Numbered from the stretch's first letter, positions 1 through 13,190 are shown. The stretch: 64,000 nt of DNA from Fictibacillus halophilus (GCF_016401385.1 NZ_JAEACF010000001.1:2170001-2234000), one strand, 5' to 3'. Program-made: numbers and translations. The notes: generated from the letters alone by a model not told the origin.

Positions 1-896
1 ATAAATTCAGGAATCAAACCAAAGCGAAGTAAATCTTCAGGAAGAACTTTAGACAAGTATTCTCCCGCTTTTAAGTCAGCTTGTTTCGTTTCTGAACTGA
101 ATCCGATCACTTTCTTACCAAGACGGCGTTTGATGATTTGTTCGATACCATCAAAGGCTCCACCACAAATGAAGAGAATGTTTGTAGTGTCAATTTGGAT
201 GAACTCTTGGTGAGGATGCTTTCTTCCTCCTTGTGGCGGTACACTAGCTACTGTACCTTCAAGGATTTTAAGAAGCGCCTGCTGAACGCCTTCACCAGAA
301 ACATCTCTTGTGATAGAAGGATTTTCAGATTTACGTGCAATCTTATCGATCTCATCAATGTAGATGATTCCCTTTTCCGCTTTTTCTACATCGTAGTCCG
401 CAGACTGAATTAATTTGAGAAGGATATTTTCTACATCCTCACCAACATATCCAGCTTCTGTTAAAGATGTAGCATCAGCAATAGCAAAAGGTACGTTTAA
501 GATACGTGCCAACGTTTGAGCAAGTAATGTCTTACCACTTCCTGTTGGTCCGATCATTGCGATATTACTTTTCGCCAATTCTACTTCATCTGATTTTTGT
601 GTTGAATTTATACGTTTGTAATGATTGTAAACGGCTACAGAAAGAGATTTCTTAGCCTGACCTTGACCGATTACGTACTCGTCAAGAATTTTACGAATTT
701 CTACTGGTTTTGGTACTTCTTTTAGTTCTACATCCTCTTCTGTACCTAATTCTTCTTCTACAATTTCAGTACAGAGTTCGATACATTCGTCACAAATATA
801 TACACCTGGTCCAGCAACCAGTTTTCTTACTTGATCTTGTGTTTTACCACAGAAAGAACATTTTAATTGCCCTTTTTCATCATTAAACTTAAACAA
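1..896 (-). CDS. clpX: ATP-dependent Clp protease ATP-binding subunit ClpX (5' part, runs off left edge)
   Basis: ClpX is the AAA+ unfoldase that delivers substrates to ClpP in the cytoplasm. Only about the first 298 of roughly 420 residues lie in the window. The N-terminal zinc-binding domain has its four cysteines at 13, 16, 35 and 38; Walker A GPTGSGKT follows near 116-123, then the pore loop GYVG and Walker B IYIDEID. The start is a TTG codon at 894-896, chosen because it gives the conserved N-terminus MFKFN and has a GGGGTGAT ribosome site just upstream; no ATG fits. It lies downstream of tig in the same orientation, as in B. subtilis. The C-terminal sensor and substrate-binding parts are outside the window. 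Confidence 0.96.
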   Translation of the reverse strand, partial: MFKFNDEKGQLKCSFCGKTQDQVRKLVAGPGVYICDECIELCTEIVEEELGTEEDVELKEVPKPVEIRKILDEYVIGQGQAKKSLSVAVYNHYKRINSTQKSDEVELAKSNIAMIGPTGSGKTLLAQTLARILNVPFAIADATSLTEAGYVGEDVENILLKLIQSADYDVEKAEKGIIYIDEIDKIARKSENPSITRDVSGEGVQQALLKILEGTVASVPPQGGRKHPHQEFIQIDTTNILFICGGAFDGIEQIIKRRLGKKVIGFSSETKQADLKAGEYLSKVLPEDLLRFGLIPEF

Positions 897-1012
897 TGAT
901 ATCACCCCTAAAACGAGAATATGGATGAAACGCTTGACTAAAATTCAGATATATTCTGAAGGAAAGTCTGATTATCTTTTCTACTACGTAAGCATTCCGT
1001 TGATTATAATGG

Positions 1013-1041
1013 ATTGTATCACACTTCCATATTAAAACGGA
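1013..1041 (-). promoter_or_regulatory. possible clpX promoter in the tig-clpX gap
   Basis: An extended -10 box (TGaTACAAT) lies on the minus strand about 120 bp upstream of clpX, with a poor -35 (TCCGTT) at 17-bp spacing. A TATAAT on the same strand overlaps nearby (1003-1010) and is an alternative. The rest of the 330-bp gap between clpX and tig is AT-rich and, apart from the tig terminator, shows no other recognisable element. Confidence 0.25.
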
Positions 1042-1162
1042 AATAATAACGCTTAATAAATATGTATGGTAACGCTCTATATAAGTATGAACAATACCGC
1101 AAGATTTAAAACCTGTTTTTCAAATAGGATGCGTATTTTAATAGAAATTTAATATGTATGGC

Positions 1163-1196
1163 AAAACAAGGCACGATACATAAGGATCGCGCCTTG
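1163..1196 (-). terminator. tig terminator
   Basis: On the minus strand an 11-bp stem (CAAGGCGCGAT / ATCGTGCCTTG, one G-U pair) with an 8-base loop is followed by TTTTG, 30 bp after the tig stop codon. This separates tig from clpX, so clpX probably has its own promoter. Confidence 0.75.
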
Positions 1197-1226
1197 CTTA
1201 AATTTATTAACTTATTTAATTAGGGA

Positions 1227-2519
1227 TTAAGCAGTTTTGCTGTTTTCCACAAGAAAATCGATTGCTTTACGTACTTTCAAGTCAGCTGCTACCGCATCAT
1301 TTCCACCTTGCATAGCAAGCATTTGCTTGATTTGTTCTACTTCCATTTGGTACATTTCAGCCATTTTGCTAAGTTCAGCATCGATTTCTTCTTCAGAAAC
1401 TTCGATGTTTTCAGCTTCAACGATCGCTTCAAGTACTAGGTTAGTACGAACGCGCTTTCCAGCATCTTCTTTCATTTGTTCACGAAGTGCTTCTTCGCTT
1501 GTACCAGAGAACTGGTAGTAAAGGTCAAGATTCATACCTTGCATTTGAAGACGTTGGCCAAATTCTTGAACCATACGGTCAAGCTCTGTGTTTACCATTG
1601 CTTCAGGAATATCGATTTCTGCATTTTCAGAAGCTTTTTCGATAACTGTTTCACGAGTTTTGTTTTCAGCTTCTTGCTTTTTGCTCTCTTCAAGCTTTGT
1701 GCGAAGTTCTTTTTTAAGATCTTCTAAAGTTTCAGCATCGCCTTCAGCTTCTTTAGCGAACTCGTCATTAAGTTCTGGAAGTTGTTTAGCTTTAATGTCG
1801 TGAATTTTCACTTTGAAGACAGCAGGTTTACCAGCTAGTTCTTCAGCATGGTACTCTTCAGGGAAGTTAACGTTAACTTCTTTTTCGGCACCAGCTTTTT
1901 CACCAACTAATTGCTCTTCAAAACCTGGGATGAAAGATCCAGATCCGATTTCAAGAGAATAGTTCTCAGCTTTTCCACCTTCGAAAGCTTCGCCATCAAC
2001 GAATCCTTCGAAATCGATGTTTACAGTATCGCCATTCTCAACTGTACCCTCTTCTTTAACAACAAGTTCAGCTTGTTGCTCTTGTAAAGAAGTAAGTTCG
2101 CTTTGAACATCCTCATCTGTAACTTCAGTTTCAGTCTTTTCAACTTCAAGACCTTTGTAGTCACCAAGTTTAACTTCTGGTTTAACGATTACTTTAGCTG
2201 TGAAAACAAGGTTGCTTCCTTGTTCCATTTTTTCGATGTCAACTTCTGGACGATCGACTGGCTCGATACCAGCTTCTTGTACAGCGTCTCCATATGCTTT
2301 TGGCAATAGGATATCTAGAGCATCTTGGTAAAGAGACTCTACTCCAAAACGTTGTTCAAAAAGTCTACGCGGCATTTTCCCTTTACGGAATCCTGGTACG
2401 TTTACTTGCTTTACAACTTTTTTGAACGCTTGGTCAAGCGCTGTATCTACTTCAGTTGCCTCAACTTCTACCGTTAAGACACCTTGATTACCTTCTAACT
2501 TTTCCCATTTAGCAGTCAT
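1227..2519 (-). CDS. tig: trigger factor, ribosome-associated chaperone and prolyl isomerase
   Basis: Trigger factor binds the ribosome exit tunnel and protects nascent chains. The 430-residue length fits the family (about 425). The ribosome-docking signature GFRKGKMP is at residues 43-50 of the N-terminal domain. An FKBP-type peptidyl-prolyl isomerase domain spans roughly 160-245 ([14 protein letters not shown] to [10 protein letters not shown]), and an alpha-helical C-terminal chaperone domain fills the rest. A strong ribosome site (GGAGGG) lies 6 bases before the ATG. It stands between ysoA and clpX, the B. subtilis order, with its own terminator. Confidence 0.97.
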   Translation of the reverse strand: MTAKWEKLEGNQGVLTVEVEATEVDTALDQAFKKVVKQVNVPGFRKGKMPRRLFEQRFGVESLYQDALDILLPKAYGDAVQEAGIEPVDRPEVDIEKMEQGSNLVFTAKVIVKPEVKLGDYKGLEVEKTETEVTDEDVQSELTSLQEQQAELVVKEEGTVENGDTVNIDFEGFVDGEAFEGGKAENYSLEIGSGSFIPGFEEQLVGEKAGAEKEVNVNFPEEYHAEELAGKPAVFKVKIHDIKAKQLPELNDEFAKEAEGDAETLEDLKKELRTKLEESKKQEAENKTRETVIEKASENAEIDIPEAMVNTELDRMVQEFGQRLQMQGMNLDLYYQFSGTSEEALREQMKEDAGKRVRTNLVLEAIVEAENIEVSEEEIDAELSKMAEMYQMEVEQIKQMLAMQGGNDAVAADLKVRKAIDFLVENSKTA

Positions 2520-2625
2520 TAAATGTTCCCTCCAACATCGGTATTTCCATAACTATCATATAGATTACAACCATTCCATTATAGCATAGACGTTCTGTAT
2601 TTCAACAAGTTACATCACTTTCTCA

Positions 2626-3648
2626 TTAAGTCTGCATATAAAATCTTTCCAATTCGACGAGAACCTTTACCGCTCTTTGTAATTCTTCATCTTCTGGATC
2701 CATCTCTTCTTCCATTCCACATAGAATATTCGCTGCCATAACAGTGGCCTCGAACCATAGAATCTTATTTTCTGGAGTCGGAGAGAAAGGATATAGTGCG
2801 AGTGAATAATCCTTCCACACGGCGAGTGCAATCTCGAGTAGTGATGGGTTCTCTTGCTCAAGTTCATCTTTGATCAAGGTTTTTACTTCATTATAAAAGT
2901 GATTCTCATTTAAATCCGTTAGGTTTGCGATGTCCACTTCAGTGAGTTGTCCGTATTTCTCGACCTTTACGATTTTATCTACTTGATTTTCTTTAAGATA
3001 TTGCAGAATCAAGCTTTTAACAGCGGGATGTTTTTTTTCATCTATTAAAAAAGACTCAAACATCGGGATGATCATGTCAGGGCCGAGGCGCTTCAACTGC
3101 TGTACAGCCATCCACTGCGAGTCTGCCTGATCGCTAGCAAGCATCTCTTTTAACGCTTGAAAATCAGGACTTGCTGGAGGTGTTGTTGGAAGTTCTGGAT
3201 CTTTCTTCACTTCAGGAACACCTTCCTGCTCAATTACTTTACGGCTGAACTGGAGAAGCTGGTAAAACGTTTCGGCTTTGTCAGCAGGAATCTTCTGCTC
3301 TTCAAGAACAGCTTCGATCACGGAAACAACGGTTATGTATTCTGATAACTGAACTAATATACTTAAGTAGATTTGAAGTACATCGTAATATTCTCCAATT
3401 CCTTCTTTAAGCATTCGGTCGCATCTCTGTTTGGCTTCATGTAATCTGCCTAATTCAACCAAACTTAAAACAAGCCCAAGATTGCCTTGTGCATGCATTG
3501 GGTCTGCATGAAGCAGTTGTTCAAAACACGATAAGGATTCATCGTATTTCTTACTTTTTAGAGAATCCATTCCTTTTTCTAAAAGACGTCCATTTAAGTT
3601 AGGAAACCGAACGATATTGTTTTTGTTATTCTTTTCGTTAGTCATCAC
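2626..3648 (-). CDS. ysoA: TPR-repeat protein YsoA
   Basis: A soluble 340-residue protein with tetratricopeptide repeats in its first third (for example residues 22-90, FEQLLHADPMHAQGNLGLVL type), which usually mediate protein contacts. The acidic C-terminal half has no motif I can name. Position immediately upstream of tig-clpX and length match B. subtilis YsoA (about 333 residues), whose role is not established. Two adjacent ATG codons (3648 and 3645) follow a GGAG site; either could be used. The name rests on synteny and TPR content rather than on a diagnostic motif. Confidence 0.75.
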   Translation of the reverse strand: MMTNEKNNKNNIVRFPNLNGRLLEKGMDSLKSKKYDESLSCFEQLLHADPMHAQGNLGLVLSLVELGRLHEAKQRCDRMLKEGIGEYYDVLQIYLSILVQLSEYITVVSVIEAVLEEQKIPADKAETFYQLLQFSRKVIEQEGVPEVKKDPELPTTPPASPDFQALKEMLASDQADSQWMAVQQLKRLGPDMIIPMFESFLIDEKKHPAVKSLILQYLKENQVDKIVKVEKYGQLTEVDIANLTDLNENHFYNEVKTLIKDELEQENPSLLEIALAVWKDYSLALYPFSPTPENKILWFEATVMAANILCGMEEEMDPEDEELQRAVKVLVELERFYMQT

Positions 3649-3836
3649 AACTCTCCGCTTCCATTAATGTTTGACTAAAGAATAGCAGTTTCGCTAGATG
3701 AACTCAAGATAACTAAGAAGTTACAAACCTAATTTCAACTTTAACACGCTATATGTAAATGCTAAATTCCTTCATTAAAAGCTATTTTCGTACCCTTTGT
3801 TGCTTTTGTAAGTAGTTTGTTAATCATAACCAAACC

Positions 3837-3875
3837 AAAAGGACTTACTCAGAATAATCCCTTCTGAGCAAGCCC
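3837..3875 (-). terminator. terminator of the ilv-leu operon
   Basis: Minus-strand stem of 14 bp (GGGCTTGCTCAGAA / TTCTGAGTAAGTCC, one mismatch) with a 7-base loop and a TTTT tail, directly after ilvA. It closes the long branched-chain amino-acid operon. Confidence 0.85.
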
Positions 3876-3880
3876 CTTTA

Positions 3881-4834
3881 TTAACTAATTCTTTTTAAGT
3901 TCACCTTATCGGCCATTCCTTTATACAATGACCATTTAACGGGATCTACATTACCGCCACTGATGATAAGACCTACTTTTTGATCGAGCGCAAGATGGCT
4001 ATGAAACATCACTGCCGCTAAACTGGCAGCGCCTGCACCCTCTACGACAACCTTTTCACGCTCGAGCATAAACATCATTGCGTATGCGATTTGCTCTTCC
4101 GTCACAGTGACCATTTCATCCACATATTTTGAAATCACAGGAACAGTAATCTCTCCAGGCTTGACAACCGCTATTCCATCCGCGATCGATGTACAGCGCG
4201 TTAACGTTTTTCTAGTGGTACCAGTGAAGGCTTGATAGACCGCACTGGCATTCACTGATTGGACGCCAACCACTCGCACATCGGGTCTGATCGACTTAAC
4301 AGCTAAAGCGATTCCAGCTAACAGTCCTCCGCCTCCTACTGGTACAATAATTGTTTTTAGTTCAGGTTTTTGTTGCAGCATCTCAAGAGCGACCGTGCTT
4401 TGTCCTGCGATCACATCGTAATCATCAAACGGATGGACAAAGACTCCTCCACTTTTCTCTTCTTCCCTTTTTGCTGCTTCATAGGCTGCCTGATAATTAT
4501 CACCTTCTAAAACAATATTTGCTCCATACGATCTTACGGCGTCGATTTTGGAAAGCGGTGCATTTTCTGGCATGAAGATTTTAGAATTTATTCCACGCAA
4601 TGAACAGGAAAGTGCCAATCCTTGTGCATGGTTGCCAGCTGATGCTGCGATCACACCTCTCGCGCAGTCTAGTTCGTTTAAGGTGGAAACTTTGTAATAA
4701 GCTCCTCGCAATTTAAACGAACCGGTTTTCTGAAGATTTTCAAGCTTCATATATACGTTTCCACCGGTCCACTTGTTAAGAGTTGTTGATTGTTTAAGCG
4801 GGGTACGGTGTGCGATTTTTGATACTTCCTCCAA
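3881..4834 (-). CDS. ilvA: threonine/serine dehydratase, short form (5' end uncertain, probable frameshift)
   Basis: PLP-dependent enzyme that deaminates threonine to 2-oxobutanoate, the first step specific to isoleucine. The PLP lysine sits in SFKLRGAYYK, followed by SAGNHAQG and the glycine loop PVGGGGLLAG. At about 317 residues it lacks the C-terminal ACT-like regulatory domain of classical IlvA, so it resembles TdcB-type short forms. The annotated start is a TTG at 4834 with no ribosome site. The same frame stays open upstream to about 4869 and encodes GDLTITAERLFHAL, a normal N-terminus for the family. An ATG at 4873-4875, two bases after the leuD stop, would read into it if the following run had five G instead of four. 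Last gene of the operon. Confidence 0.85.
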   Translation of the reverse strand: MEEVSKIAHRTPLKQSTTLNKWTGGNVYMKLENLQKTGSFKLRGAYYKVSTLNELDCARGVIAASAGNHAQGLALSCSLRGINSKIFMPENAPLSKIDAVRSYGANIVLEGDNYQAAYEAAKREEEKSGGVFVHPFDDYDVIAGQSTVALEMLQQKPELKTIIVPVGGGGLLAGIALAVKSIRPDVRVVGVQSVNASAVYQAFTGTTRKTLTRCTSIADGIAVVKPGEITVPVISKYVDEMVTVTEEQIAYAMMFMLEREKVVVEGAGAASLAAVMFHSHLALDQKVGLIISGGNVDPVKWSLYKGMADKVNLKRIS

Positions 4835-4877
4835 AGCGTGAAATAAACGTTCCGCTGTGATTGTTAAATCCCCATTG

Positions 4878-5471
4878 TCAGTTCACAATCCTTTCATCTT
4901 CATATTTTTTTATGAAATCTTCCTGTTGAAGAGTTACTGATATTTCGTCCCATCCGTTAAGAAGCATCTTTTTCCAGTACGGATCAAATTCAAAATGAAA
5001 TACCTCTCCCTTTTCGTTTTCTACCTGTTGTTGCTTAAGGTCAACTCTCAACGTTCGTATGAGGTTTCCAGACTTCTCTTTTTGTAGGTTTTTAATCTCA
5101 TCCTTCGAGAGACGGATCGGTAAGATGCCATTTTTTACACAATTGTTAAAGAAGATATCCGCAAAGCTTTCAGCGATGATCACTTGAAACCCGTAATCTT
5201 TTAAGGCCCAAGGCGCATGCTCTCTTGAGGATCCACAACCAAAATTATTCCCTGTAACTAATATTGAAGCTTCTTTTGTTTCTGGCGAATTAAGTTCAAA
5301 ATTTTCGTTTTCCTCTCCATTAGAATGATATCTCCAATCAAAGAACAAAAACTCACCGTAACCTGCTTTATCAATCTTTTTCAGAAATTGCTTTGGAATG
5401 ATCTGATCTGTATCTACATGGTCTCTGTCTAAGACTGCAGCACTGCCTGAATGTGTTTTAAACCCCGGCAT
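4878..5471 (-). CDS. leuD: 3-isopropylmalate dehydratase small subunit
   Basis: Small (swivel-domain) subunit of isopropylmalate isomerase, which converts 2- to 3-isopropylmalate in leucine synthesis together with LeuC. The 197-residue length is typical. Family motifs include [11 protein letters not shown] near residues 21-31 and the loop [16 protein letters not shown]. It overlaps the end of leuC by 14 bp, which indicates translational coupling between the two subunits. Its stop codon is two bases from the ATG that probably belongs to ilvA. Confidence 0.97.
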   Translation of the reverse strand: MPGFKTHSGSAAVLDRDHVDTDQIIPKQFLKKIDKAGYGEFLFFDWRYHSNGEENENFELNSPETKEASILVTGNNFGCGSSREHAPWALKDYGFQVIIAESFADIFFNNCVKNGILPIRLSKDEIKNLQKEKSGNLIRTLRVDLKQQQVENEKGEVFHFEFDPYWKKMLLNGWDEISVTLQQEDFIKKYEDERIVN

Positions 5472-6894
5472 AATGATCTACCTCCTGTTCTTTTTTAGGA
5501 AGTAAGGAACGAACATCAGTGAATTTACCCTCTAAAGCTGCAGCTGCAGCCATGATCGGACTAACTAGGTGTGTCCTCGCACCTTTCCCTTGCCTGCCAG
5601 CAAAATTACGGTTTGAGGTAGATGCACATCTTTCGCCTTCTGGAACAATGTCATCATTCATCCCTAAACACATCGAACATCCCGACTCACGCCACTCGAA
5701 TCCAGCATCTATAAACATCTGATGCAACCCTAGGTTCTCAGCTTCTTTTTTTACAGCTTGTGATCCTGGAACTACGATCGCCCGGACATTCGGATGTACC
5801 TTTTTGCCTTCAACAACTTTAGAAGCTTGGAGTAGGTCACTTAGTCTTGAATTTGTGCAAGATCCAATAAACACGTGCTGAACAGGGATATCTTCTATTT
5901 TCTCATTTCCATGAAAACCCATGTATTGAAGTGCATTTTTTAACGATTGCTTCTCTTCGAAAGAGGGAGAACTTTCCTCTGCAGGAATCACTCCACTGAT
6001 CGGCAAACACATGGATGGGGTCGTTCCCCACGTGACCATCGGTTCGATTTCGGAAGCATCAATCTCGATCGTTTGATCAAATGTAGCATTCTCATCACTA
6101 GCAAGCTCTCTCCATCTCTTACAACTTTCCAGAAATTCATGATTCTTTGGAGCATAGCGCTTACCTGATATATAGGAAAAGGTAACATCATCAGGAGAAA
6201 CGACCGATGCTTTTGCTCCAGCCTCTATAGACATGTTACAAAGCGTCATTCGTTCTTCCATCGAAAATCTTCTAACCGTGCTACCAGAAAATTCAATAAT
6301 ATGACCTGTACCGACATTCGTTCCATATTTTGCGATAAACCATAAGATGACGTCTTTTGCTGTAACACCAAAACCTAACTCTCCTTCAATCTTAACGTTC
6401 ATCTGTTTTGGTTTGTTCTGCCACAGCGTTTGTGTAGCAAGAACATGTTCAACTTCGCTCGTACCGATTCCAAAAGAGAGAGCCCCGAAAGCACCGTGTG
6501 TGGAGGTGTGACTATCTCCACATACAATCGTTTTCCCCGGCAGCGTCAAACCCAGCTCAGGTCCTATAACGTGAACGATTCCTTGTTGTTCAGAGTTCAA
6601 CCCCTCGAGTTGAATACCAAATTCCGCGCAGTTTTTTTCAAGAGTTTGCACTTGTAAACGTGATGTTTCGTCTTTTATATTGAATCGATCGACCGTCGGA
6701 ATATTATGATCCATCGTGGCAAAACAAAGATCCGGCCTTCTGACGGTTCTACTTTTTTCTCTTAAACCGGCAAACGCTTGAGGCGATGTCACTTCATGAA
6801 TGAGGTGCAGATCAATGTAGAGCAGGTCTGGTTTGTTCTCCTCTTTTACGACAATATGACTATCCCAAAGTTTATCTATTATTGTTTTACTCAC
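5458..6894 (-). CDS. leuC: 3-isopropylmalate dehydratase large subunit
   Basis: Aconitase-family catalytic subunit of isopropylmalate isomerase (leucine pathway). The three cysteines that bind the 4Fe-4S cluster are at 346 (GSCTNS), 406 and 409 (GCSMCLGMN). [14 protein letters not shown] near residue 130 is also diagnostic. Length 478 is normal. The start is GTG, with GGGAGG 9 bases upstream. It is preceded by leuB (14-bp gap) and overlaps leuD. Confidence 0.98.
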   Translation of the reverse strand: MSKTIIDKLWDSHIVVKEENKPDLLYIDLHLIHEVTSPQAFAGLREKSRTVRRPDLCFATMDHNIPTVDRFNIKDETSRLQVQTLEKNCAEFGIQLEGLNSEQQGIVHVIGPELGLTLPGKTIVCGDSHTSTHGAFGALSFGIGTSEVEHVLATQTLWQNKPKQMNVKIEGELGFGVTAKDVILWFIAKYGTNVGTGHIIEFSGSTVRRFSMEERMTLCNMSIEAGAKASVVSPDDVTFSYISGKRYAPKNHEFLESCKRWRELASDENATFDQTIEIDASEIEPMVTWGTTPSMCLPISGVIPAEESSPSFEEKQSLKNALQYMGFHGNEKIEDIPVQHVFIGSCTNSRLSDLLQASKVVEGKKVHPNVRAIVVPGSQAVKKEAENLGLHQMFIDAGFEWRESGCSMCLGMNDDIVPEGERCASTSNRNFAGRQGKGARTHLVSPIMAAAAALEGKFTDVRSLLPKKEQEVDHYAGV

Positions 6895-6908
6895 AGAAAT
6901 CTACCTCC

Positions 6909-8003
6909 CTACACATAAACCTCTAGAAGAGTTGCACTTGTTGAATCTTCCAACATTCTAAAATGTATTTGATTGACCATTTCTTTTGTAGTTACTAGCG
7001 TTCCGCTTTCTCCAAAGATATCTTGCGTTCGATAACCTGCCTGCAACGTTTCGAAAACGGCAAGTTCAACGGCCTCGGCTTCTTTTTCAAGTTTGAAGGA
7101 ATGACGAAGCATCATCGCGACACTGAGGATCATCCCGATCGGATTCGCTTTACCACTTCCAGCAATATCAGGAGCTGATCCATGTATAGGCTCATATAGA
7201 CCAGGACCGTTTTCACTAAGTGAAGCAGAAGGCATCATCCCTAACGAACCCGTAAGAACAGAAGCTTCATCAGATAGAATATCTCCAAACATATTTTCAG
7301 TAACGACCACATCAAAACTCGTAGGGTTACTGATCGTTCTCATGGCAGCATAATCTACTAGCAAGTGCTCTGTTTCAACGTTTGGATATTTTTTAGCTAC
7401 ATCCTCTACGACTTCTCTCCACAATTTGCTCGTTTCAAGAACGTTTGCCTTATCAACAGAAGTTACTTTTCTTCTTCGAGAAGAAGCTAAATCATACGCC
7501 TTTTCAACGATTCTTGTTATCTCTTCTCTTGTATATGACAACGTATCAACCGCGCGTTTTTCATTCCGTTCTTTCGGCTCTGAAAAATAAATCCCACCGG
7601 TCAGTTCGCGAACAAATACAAAGTCAGCACCTTTTACCTTGTTCGATTTAAGAGGTGATAGATGTTCAAGACCAGGATAAACGTGAACAGGCCTTACGTT
7701 TGCATACACATTCATCGCTTTTCTCAAAGCTAGTAATCCTTGTTCAGGCCGAACATCTCCTTTATCCCATTTTGGTCCACCAACCGCTCCGAGCAGAACA
7801 GCATCGCTGTCATTGCAAGTTTTTAGCGTGGCCTCTGGGATAGGAGTACCTTCCTGGTCAATAGCAGCACCTCCAAATACTTGTTCAATCGTCTCAAATT
7901 CATGACCAAACCGCGTTGCTACACCGTCTAACACTTGCAAAGCTCCCTTGATCACTTCCGGACCGATCCCATCTCCTGGCAAAACTGCTATTCTCTTTTT
8001 CAT
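6909..8003 (-). CDS. leuB: 3-isopropylmalate dehydrogenase
   Basis: Catalyses the NAD-dependent oxidation and decarboxylation of 3-isopropylmalate to 2-oxoisocaproate. The isocitrate/isopropylmalate dehydrogenase signature is visible as NMFGDILSDEASVLTGSLG, with the substrate loop EPIHGSAPDIAG after it. N-terminus KKRIAVLPGDGIGPE is typical and the 364-residue length is standard. AGGAGGG lies 6 bases before the ATG. Third leu gene in the operon, 18 bp after leuA. Confidence 0.98.
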   Translation of the reverse strand: MKKRIAVLPGDGIGPEVIKGALQVLDGVATRFGHEFETIEQVFGGAAIDQEGTPIPEATLKTCNDSDAVLLGAVGGPKWDKGDVRPEQGLLALRKAMNVYANVRPVHVYPGLEHLSPLKSNKVKGADFVFVRELTGGIYFSEPKERNEKRAVDTLSYTREEITRIVEKAYDLASSRRRKVTSVDKANVLETSKLWREVVEDVAKKYPNVETEHLLVDYAAMRTISNPTSFDVVVTENMFGDILSDEASVLTGSLGMMPSASLSENGPGLYEPIHGSAPDIAGSGKANPIGMILSVAMMLRHSFKLEKEAEAVELAVFETLQAGYRTQDIFGESGTLVTTKEMVNQIHFRMLEDSTSATLLEVYV

Positions 8004-8021
8004 CTAACATCCCTCCTAAAT

Positions 8022-10590
<2,569 letters not shown>

Positions 10591-11109
10591 TTACATAATA
10601 GAATAGGGGTGAAGCTCAAGTACTTTCTTTTGTGTTCCACGAGGTATAGCTGTAACACCGGTCCTTGAAATCTCTTTGATTCCATATGGACGTAGCAGTT
10701 CGATCAACGCATCTATCTTTTCTCCATCTCCCGTAACTTCAAGCGTTACGTTTTCGAGTGATACGTCTAGAACGGTTGCTCGAAACGGCTCGATCAGCAT
10801 TTTGATCTCACTTCGCGTATCAGGTGTTGTTAGAACTTTGATCAGCGCAAGTTCTCTTGAAACAAGGGCCATGTTTGTCAGATCGCGAACTTTTAGAATA
10901 TTAATCTGCTTATGAAGCTGTTTAACAAGTTGTTCAGCCTTACGATCATCTTCTACCCAAACCGTTAAAGTTACTTTTGAAACGGCTGGATCTTCTGTAT
11001 GTCCAACCGTAATGTTCTCTATGTTGAACTGCCGTTTTGTCAGCAATCCGGTCAAACGATTCAATACGCCACTTTCGTTTAAAACCGTTGCTGAAATGAT
11101 ACGTCTCAT
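10591..11109 (-). CDS. ilvH: acetolactate synthase small (regulatory) subunit
   Basis: Regulatory subunit of acetohydroxyacid synthase; its N-terminal ACT domain (about residues 2-75, [21 protein letters not shown]) binds valine for feedback inhibition and a second ACT-like domain completes the 172 residues. It overlaps the ilvB stop by 4 bp, so large and small subunits are translated together. Also called ilvN. Confidence 0.97.
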   Translation of the reverse strand: MRRIISATVLNESGVLNRLTGLLTKRQFNIENITVGHTEDPAVSKVTLTVWVEDDRKAEQLVKQLHKQINILKVRDLTNMALVSRELALIKVLTTPDTRSEIKMLIEPFRATVLDVSLENVTLEVTGDGEKIDALIELLRPYGIKEISRTGVTAIPRGTQKKVLELHPYSIM

Positions 11110-12824
11110 CCTCTCACTCCAATCATTTCATGTAGTCCTTTTCCTGGAGCAATCATCGGATAGACATTCTCATCTGCAGTAACAACACAATCGAGGACAA
11201 ATGGTTTTTTCGACGCAAGAGCTAGTGTCAGAGCTTCTCTTACATCACTTTCTGTTTCAGCACGTTTGCCATCAATTCCGTAAGCAGATGCTAGCTTGAT
11301 AAAGTCAGGTTGAATATCAAGCAAAGAGTGAGAGAATCGTTTTTCATAAAAAATCTCTTGCCACTGTCTTACCATCCCGAGAGATTTATTGTTCACAATG
11401 ACTACGATGACAGGAAGCTCCCAATCTTGGAGAACTCCGAGTTCTTGAAGCGTCATCTGAAAACCACCATCTCCTACAACTGCTATTACCGGGAGCTCCG
11501 GCTTTCCAACTTTCGCTCCGATCGCTGCAGGAAATCCGAATCCCATCGTTCCAAGTCCTCCAGACGTTATCCATCTGTTCGATTCTAAAAACGTATAATA
11601 TTGAGCTGCCCACATTTGATGCTGTCCCACATCAGTTGCAACGATTGCTTCTCCTTTCGTAACATCATGTAGAATCTGCATTAATTTTTGAGGTTTCAAT
11701 TCTGATTCATCTGTCTTATACACAAGTGGAAACTCACTCTTAAACTGTGTCAGTTGAATGACCCAATCACTATAGTCCCCTTTATCACCTCTTAACTGAT
11801 TAAGTGCTGAAAGGGTTTCTTTTGCACATCCCACAATGGGAATCTCAGTTGAAACATTTTTCCCAATTTCAGCCGGATCAATATCAATATGTGCAACCAC
11901 TGCTTTCTTAGCAAAGTGATCGAGATTACCTGTTAACCTGTCATCAAACCTAGCTCCAACGCCTATCAAAAGATCACAGTCATAAAGAGCCATGTTGCTT
12001 GCGTATGTTCCATGCATTCCTGCCATCCCCAAACAAAGCGGGTGTTCAGCCGGAAATCCCCCTAGACCTAATAGAGTTTGAGCAACAGGTATCTCGTGAT
12101 ACTCTGCGAATGCGACTAACTCTTTTTCAGCACTTGCAGCTAGAACACCCGCCCCTGTTAAGAGGACAGGTCTTTTCGCTTGCAACAAAGCTTCGTTCAA
12201 TCTTTTCACTTGAAGAATATTGGGTTTTAATGTTGGTTGGTAACCGGGAAGATGAATATCCTTAACCTCTTTAACTTCAGCTGTTTTAACGGCAACATCT
12301 TTCGGTATATCGATTAAAACCGGGCCCTTTCTTCCGGTATTCGCTATATGGAAAGCTTCCTTCATAATTCTCGGCAGGTCTTCCGCCCGCTGGACTTGAT
12401 AGTTATGTTTCGTGATAGGCATTGTGATCCCAACGATGTCCGCTTCTTGAAAAGCATCCGTTCCGATCACTGTCGTCGCTACCTGACCCGTGAAGATAAC
12501 AAGAGGAATGGAATCGATCATTGCATCTGCGATACCTGTAACAAGGTTAGTAGCACCTGGGCCTGATGTTGCTAACACAACGCCTGGTTTCCCTGTTACT
12601 CTTGCATAACCTTGTGCGGCATGAATGGCTCCTTGTTCATGCCTTGTTAGAACATGTTTCATCTCTGATTTGTAGAGGGCATCATAGATTGGAAGTACAG
12701 CACCTCCTGGATAACCAAACAGAACTTCTACTTTCTCATCCTGCAATCCTTGAATAAATAGTTCAGCACCAGAGACTAATGAAGTTTCGACTGATTTTTC
12801 CTCAGTCACCCAACTGGCCTTCAT
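11106..12824 (-). CDS. ilvB: acetolactate synthase large (catalytic) subunit
   Basis: Thiamine-diphosphate enzyme that forms acetolactate or acetohydroxybutyrate, the first common step of branched-chain synthesis. The catalytic glutamate is in [15 protein letters not shown] near residue 60, and the ThDP/metal motif [12 protein letters not shown] is near residue 440. The start at 12824 (third residue of the longest frame) has GGAGG 7 bases upstream; an ATG two codons earlier is too close. It follows a T-box leader, so its expression depends on tRNA charging. Confidence 0.98.
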   Translation of the reverse strand: MKASWVTEEKSVETSLVSGAELFIQGLQDEKVEVLFGYPGGAVLPIYDALYKSEMKHVLTRHEQGAIHAAQGYARVTGKPGVVLATSGPGATNLVTGIADAMIDSIPLVIFTGQVATTVIGTDAFQEADIVGITMPITKHNYQVQRAEDLPRIMKEAFHIANTGRKGPVLIDIPKDVAVKTAEVKEVKDIHLPGYQPTLKPNILQVKRLNEALLQAKRPVLLTGAGVLAASAEKELVAFAEYHEIPVAQTLLGLGGFPAEHPLCLGMAGMHGTYASNMALYDCDLLIGVGARFDDRLTGNLDHFAKKAVVAHIDIDPAEIGKNVSTEIPIVGCAKETLSALNQLRGDKGDYSDWVIQLTQFKSEFPLVYKTDESELKPQKLMQILHDVTKGEAIVATDVGQHQMWAAQYYTFLESNRWITSGGLGTMGFGFPAAIGAKVGKPELPVIAVVGDGGFQMTLQELGVLQDWELPVIVVIVNNKSLGMVRQWQEIFYEKRFSHSLLDIQPDFIKLASAYGIDGKRAETESDVREALTLALASKKPFVLDCVVTADENVYPMIAPGKGLHEMIGVRG

Positions 12825-12881
12825 TTTCATTCCTCCTTTAACTTCGAACCTTTATTTGTAACAACGTCTAAAAAAAACAAT

Positions 12882-13182
12882 AAAAAAACTTCTCCACCCA
12901 AATGGACAGGTTAATCCTATCCAAAGGGGTGAAAAAGTTCATTTTTTCCACGGTACCACCCTTATTCACAGTTCTTGCTCATTTACACAAGATCTGCCTC
13001 AAGACGAAATAATCGTCATTTGATAACAAGCGATAAATAATGGTCTTATCGCTTGGCCCTTCCTACTGAAAAACTTTCAAAAGGACACTCAGGAGGGATG
13101 TCCTGGTATTAGGAATAACCGGTTCACAGCAACCACCGGCTCTCTGTGTATCCCACATCTACCATTGTTCTCCGTCATCGTT
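12882..13182 (-). promoter_or_regulatory. T-box leader between ilvD and ilvB, specifier ATC (Ile)
   Basis: The T-box sequence AAGGGTGGTACCGTGG lies at about 12947-12962, followed on the minus strand by a long terminator stem (12882-12937, CTTTTTCACCC / GGGTGGAGAAG arms, TTTTTTT tail). Stem I begins near 13180 (GATGACGGAGAA) and has the AGAGA and GGTGG elements. Aligning its 3' side with the pheS and thrS T-boxes of this window, whose specifiers are known from their genes, puts ATC at 13097-13099 before CCTCCTGAG. The leader therefore reads uncharged isoleucine tRNA. Stem I starts about 10 bp from the ilvD stop, so the element is inside the operon. Confidence 0.92.
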
Positions 13183-13190
13183 TTATATTT

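Noticed and set aside
138..413. Plus-strand frame of 91 codons inside clpX
   Set aside because: Antisense to a well-conserved AAA+ coding region; composition matches the reverse of codon use in clpX.
12882..13182. CTC (Leu) as specifier of the ilvB T-box
   Set aside because: CTC at this place corresponds to the conserved CTCCTGAG that also follows the TTC specifier of pheS; the triplet in the specifier position is ATC.
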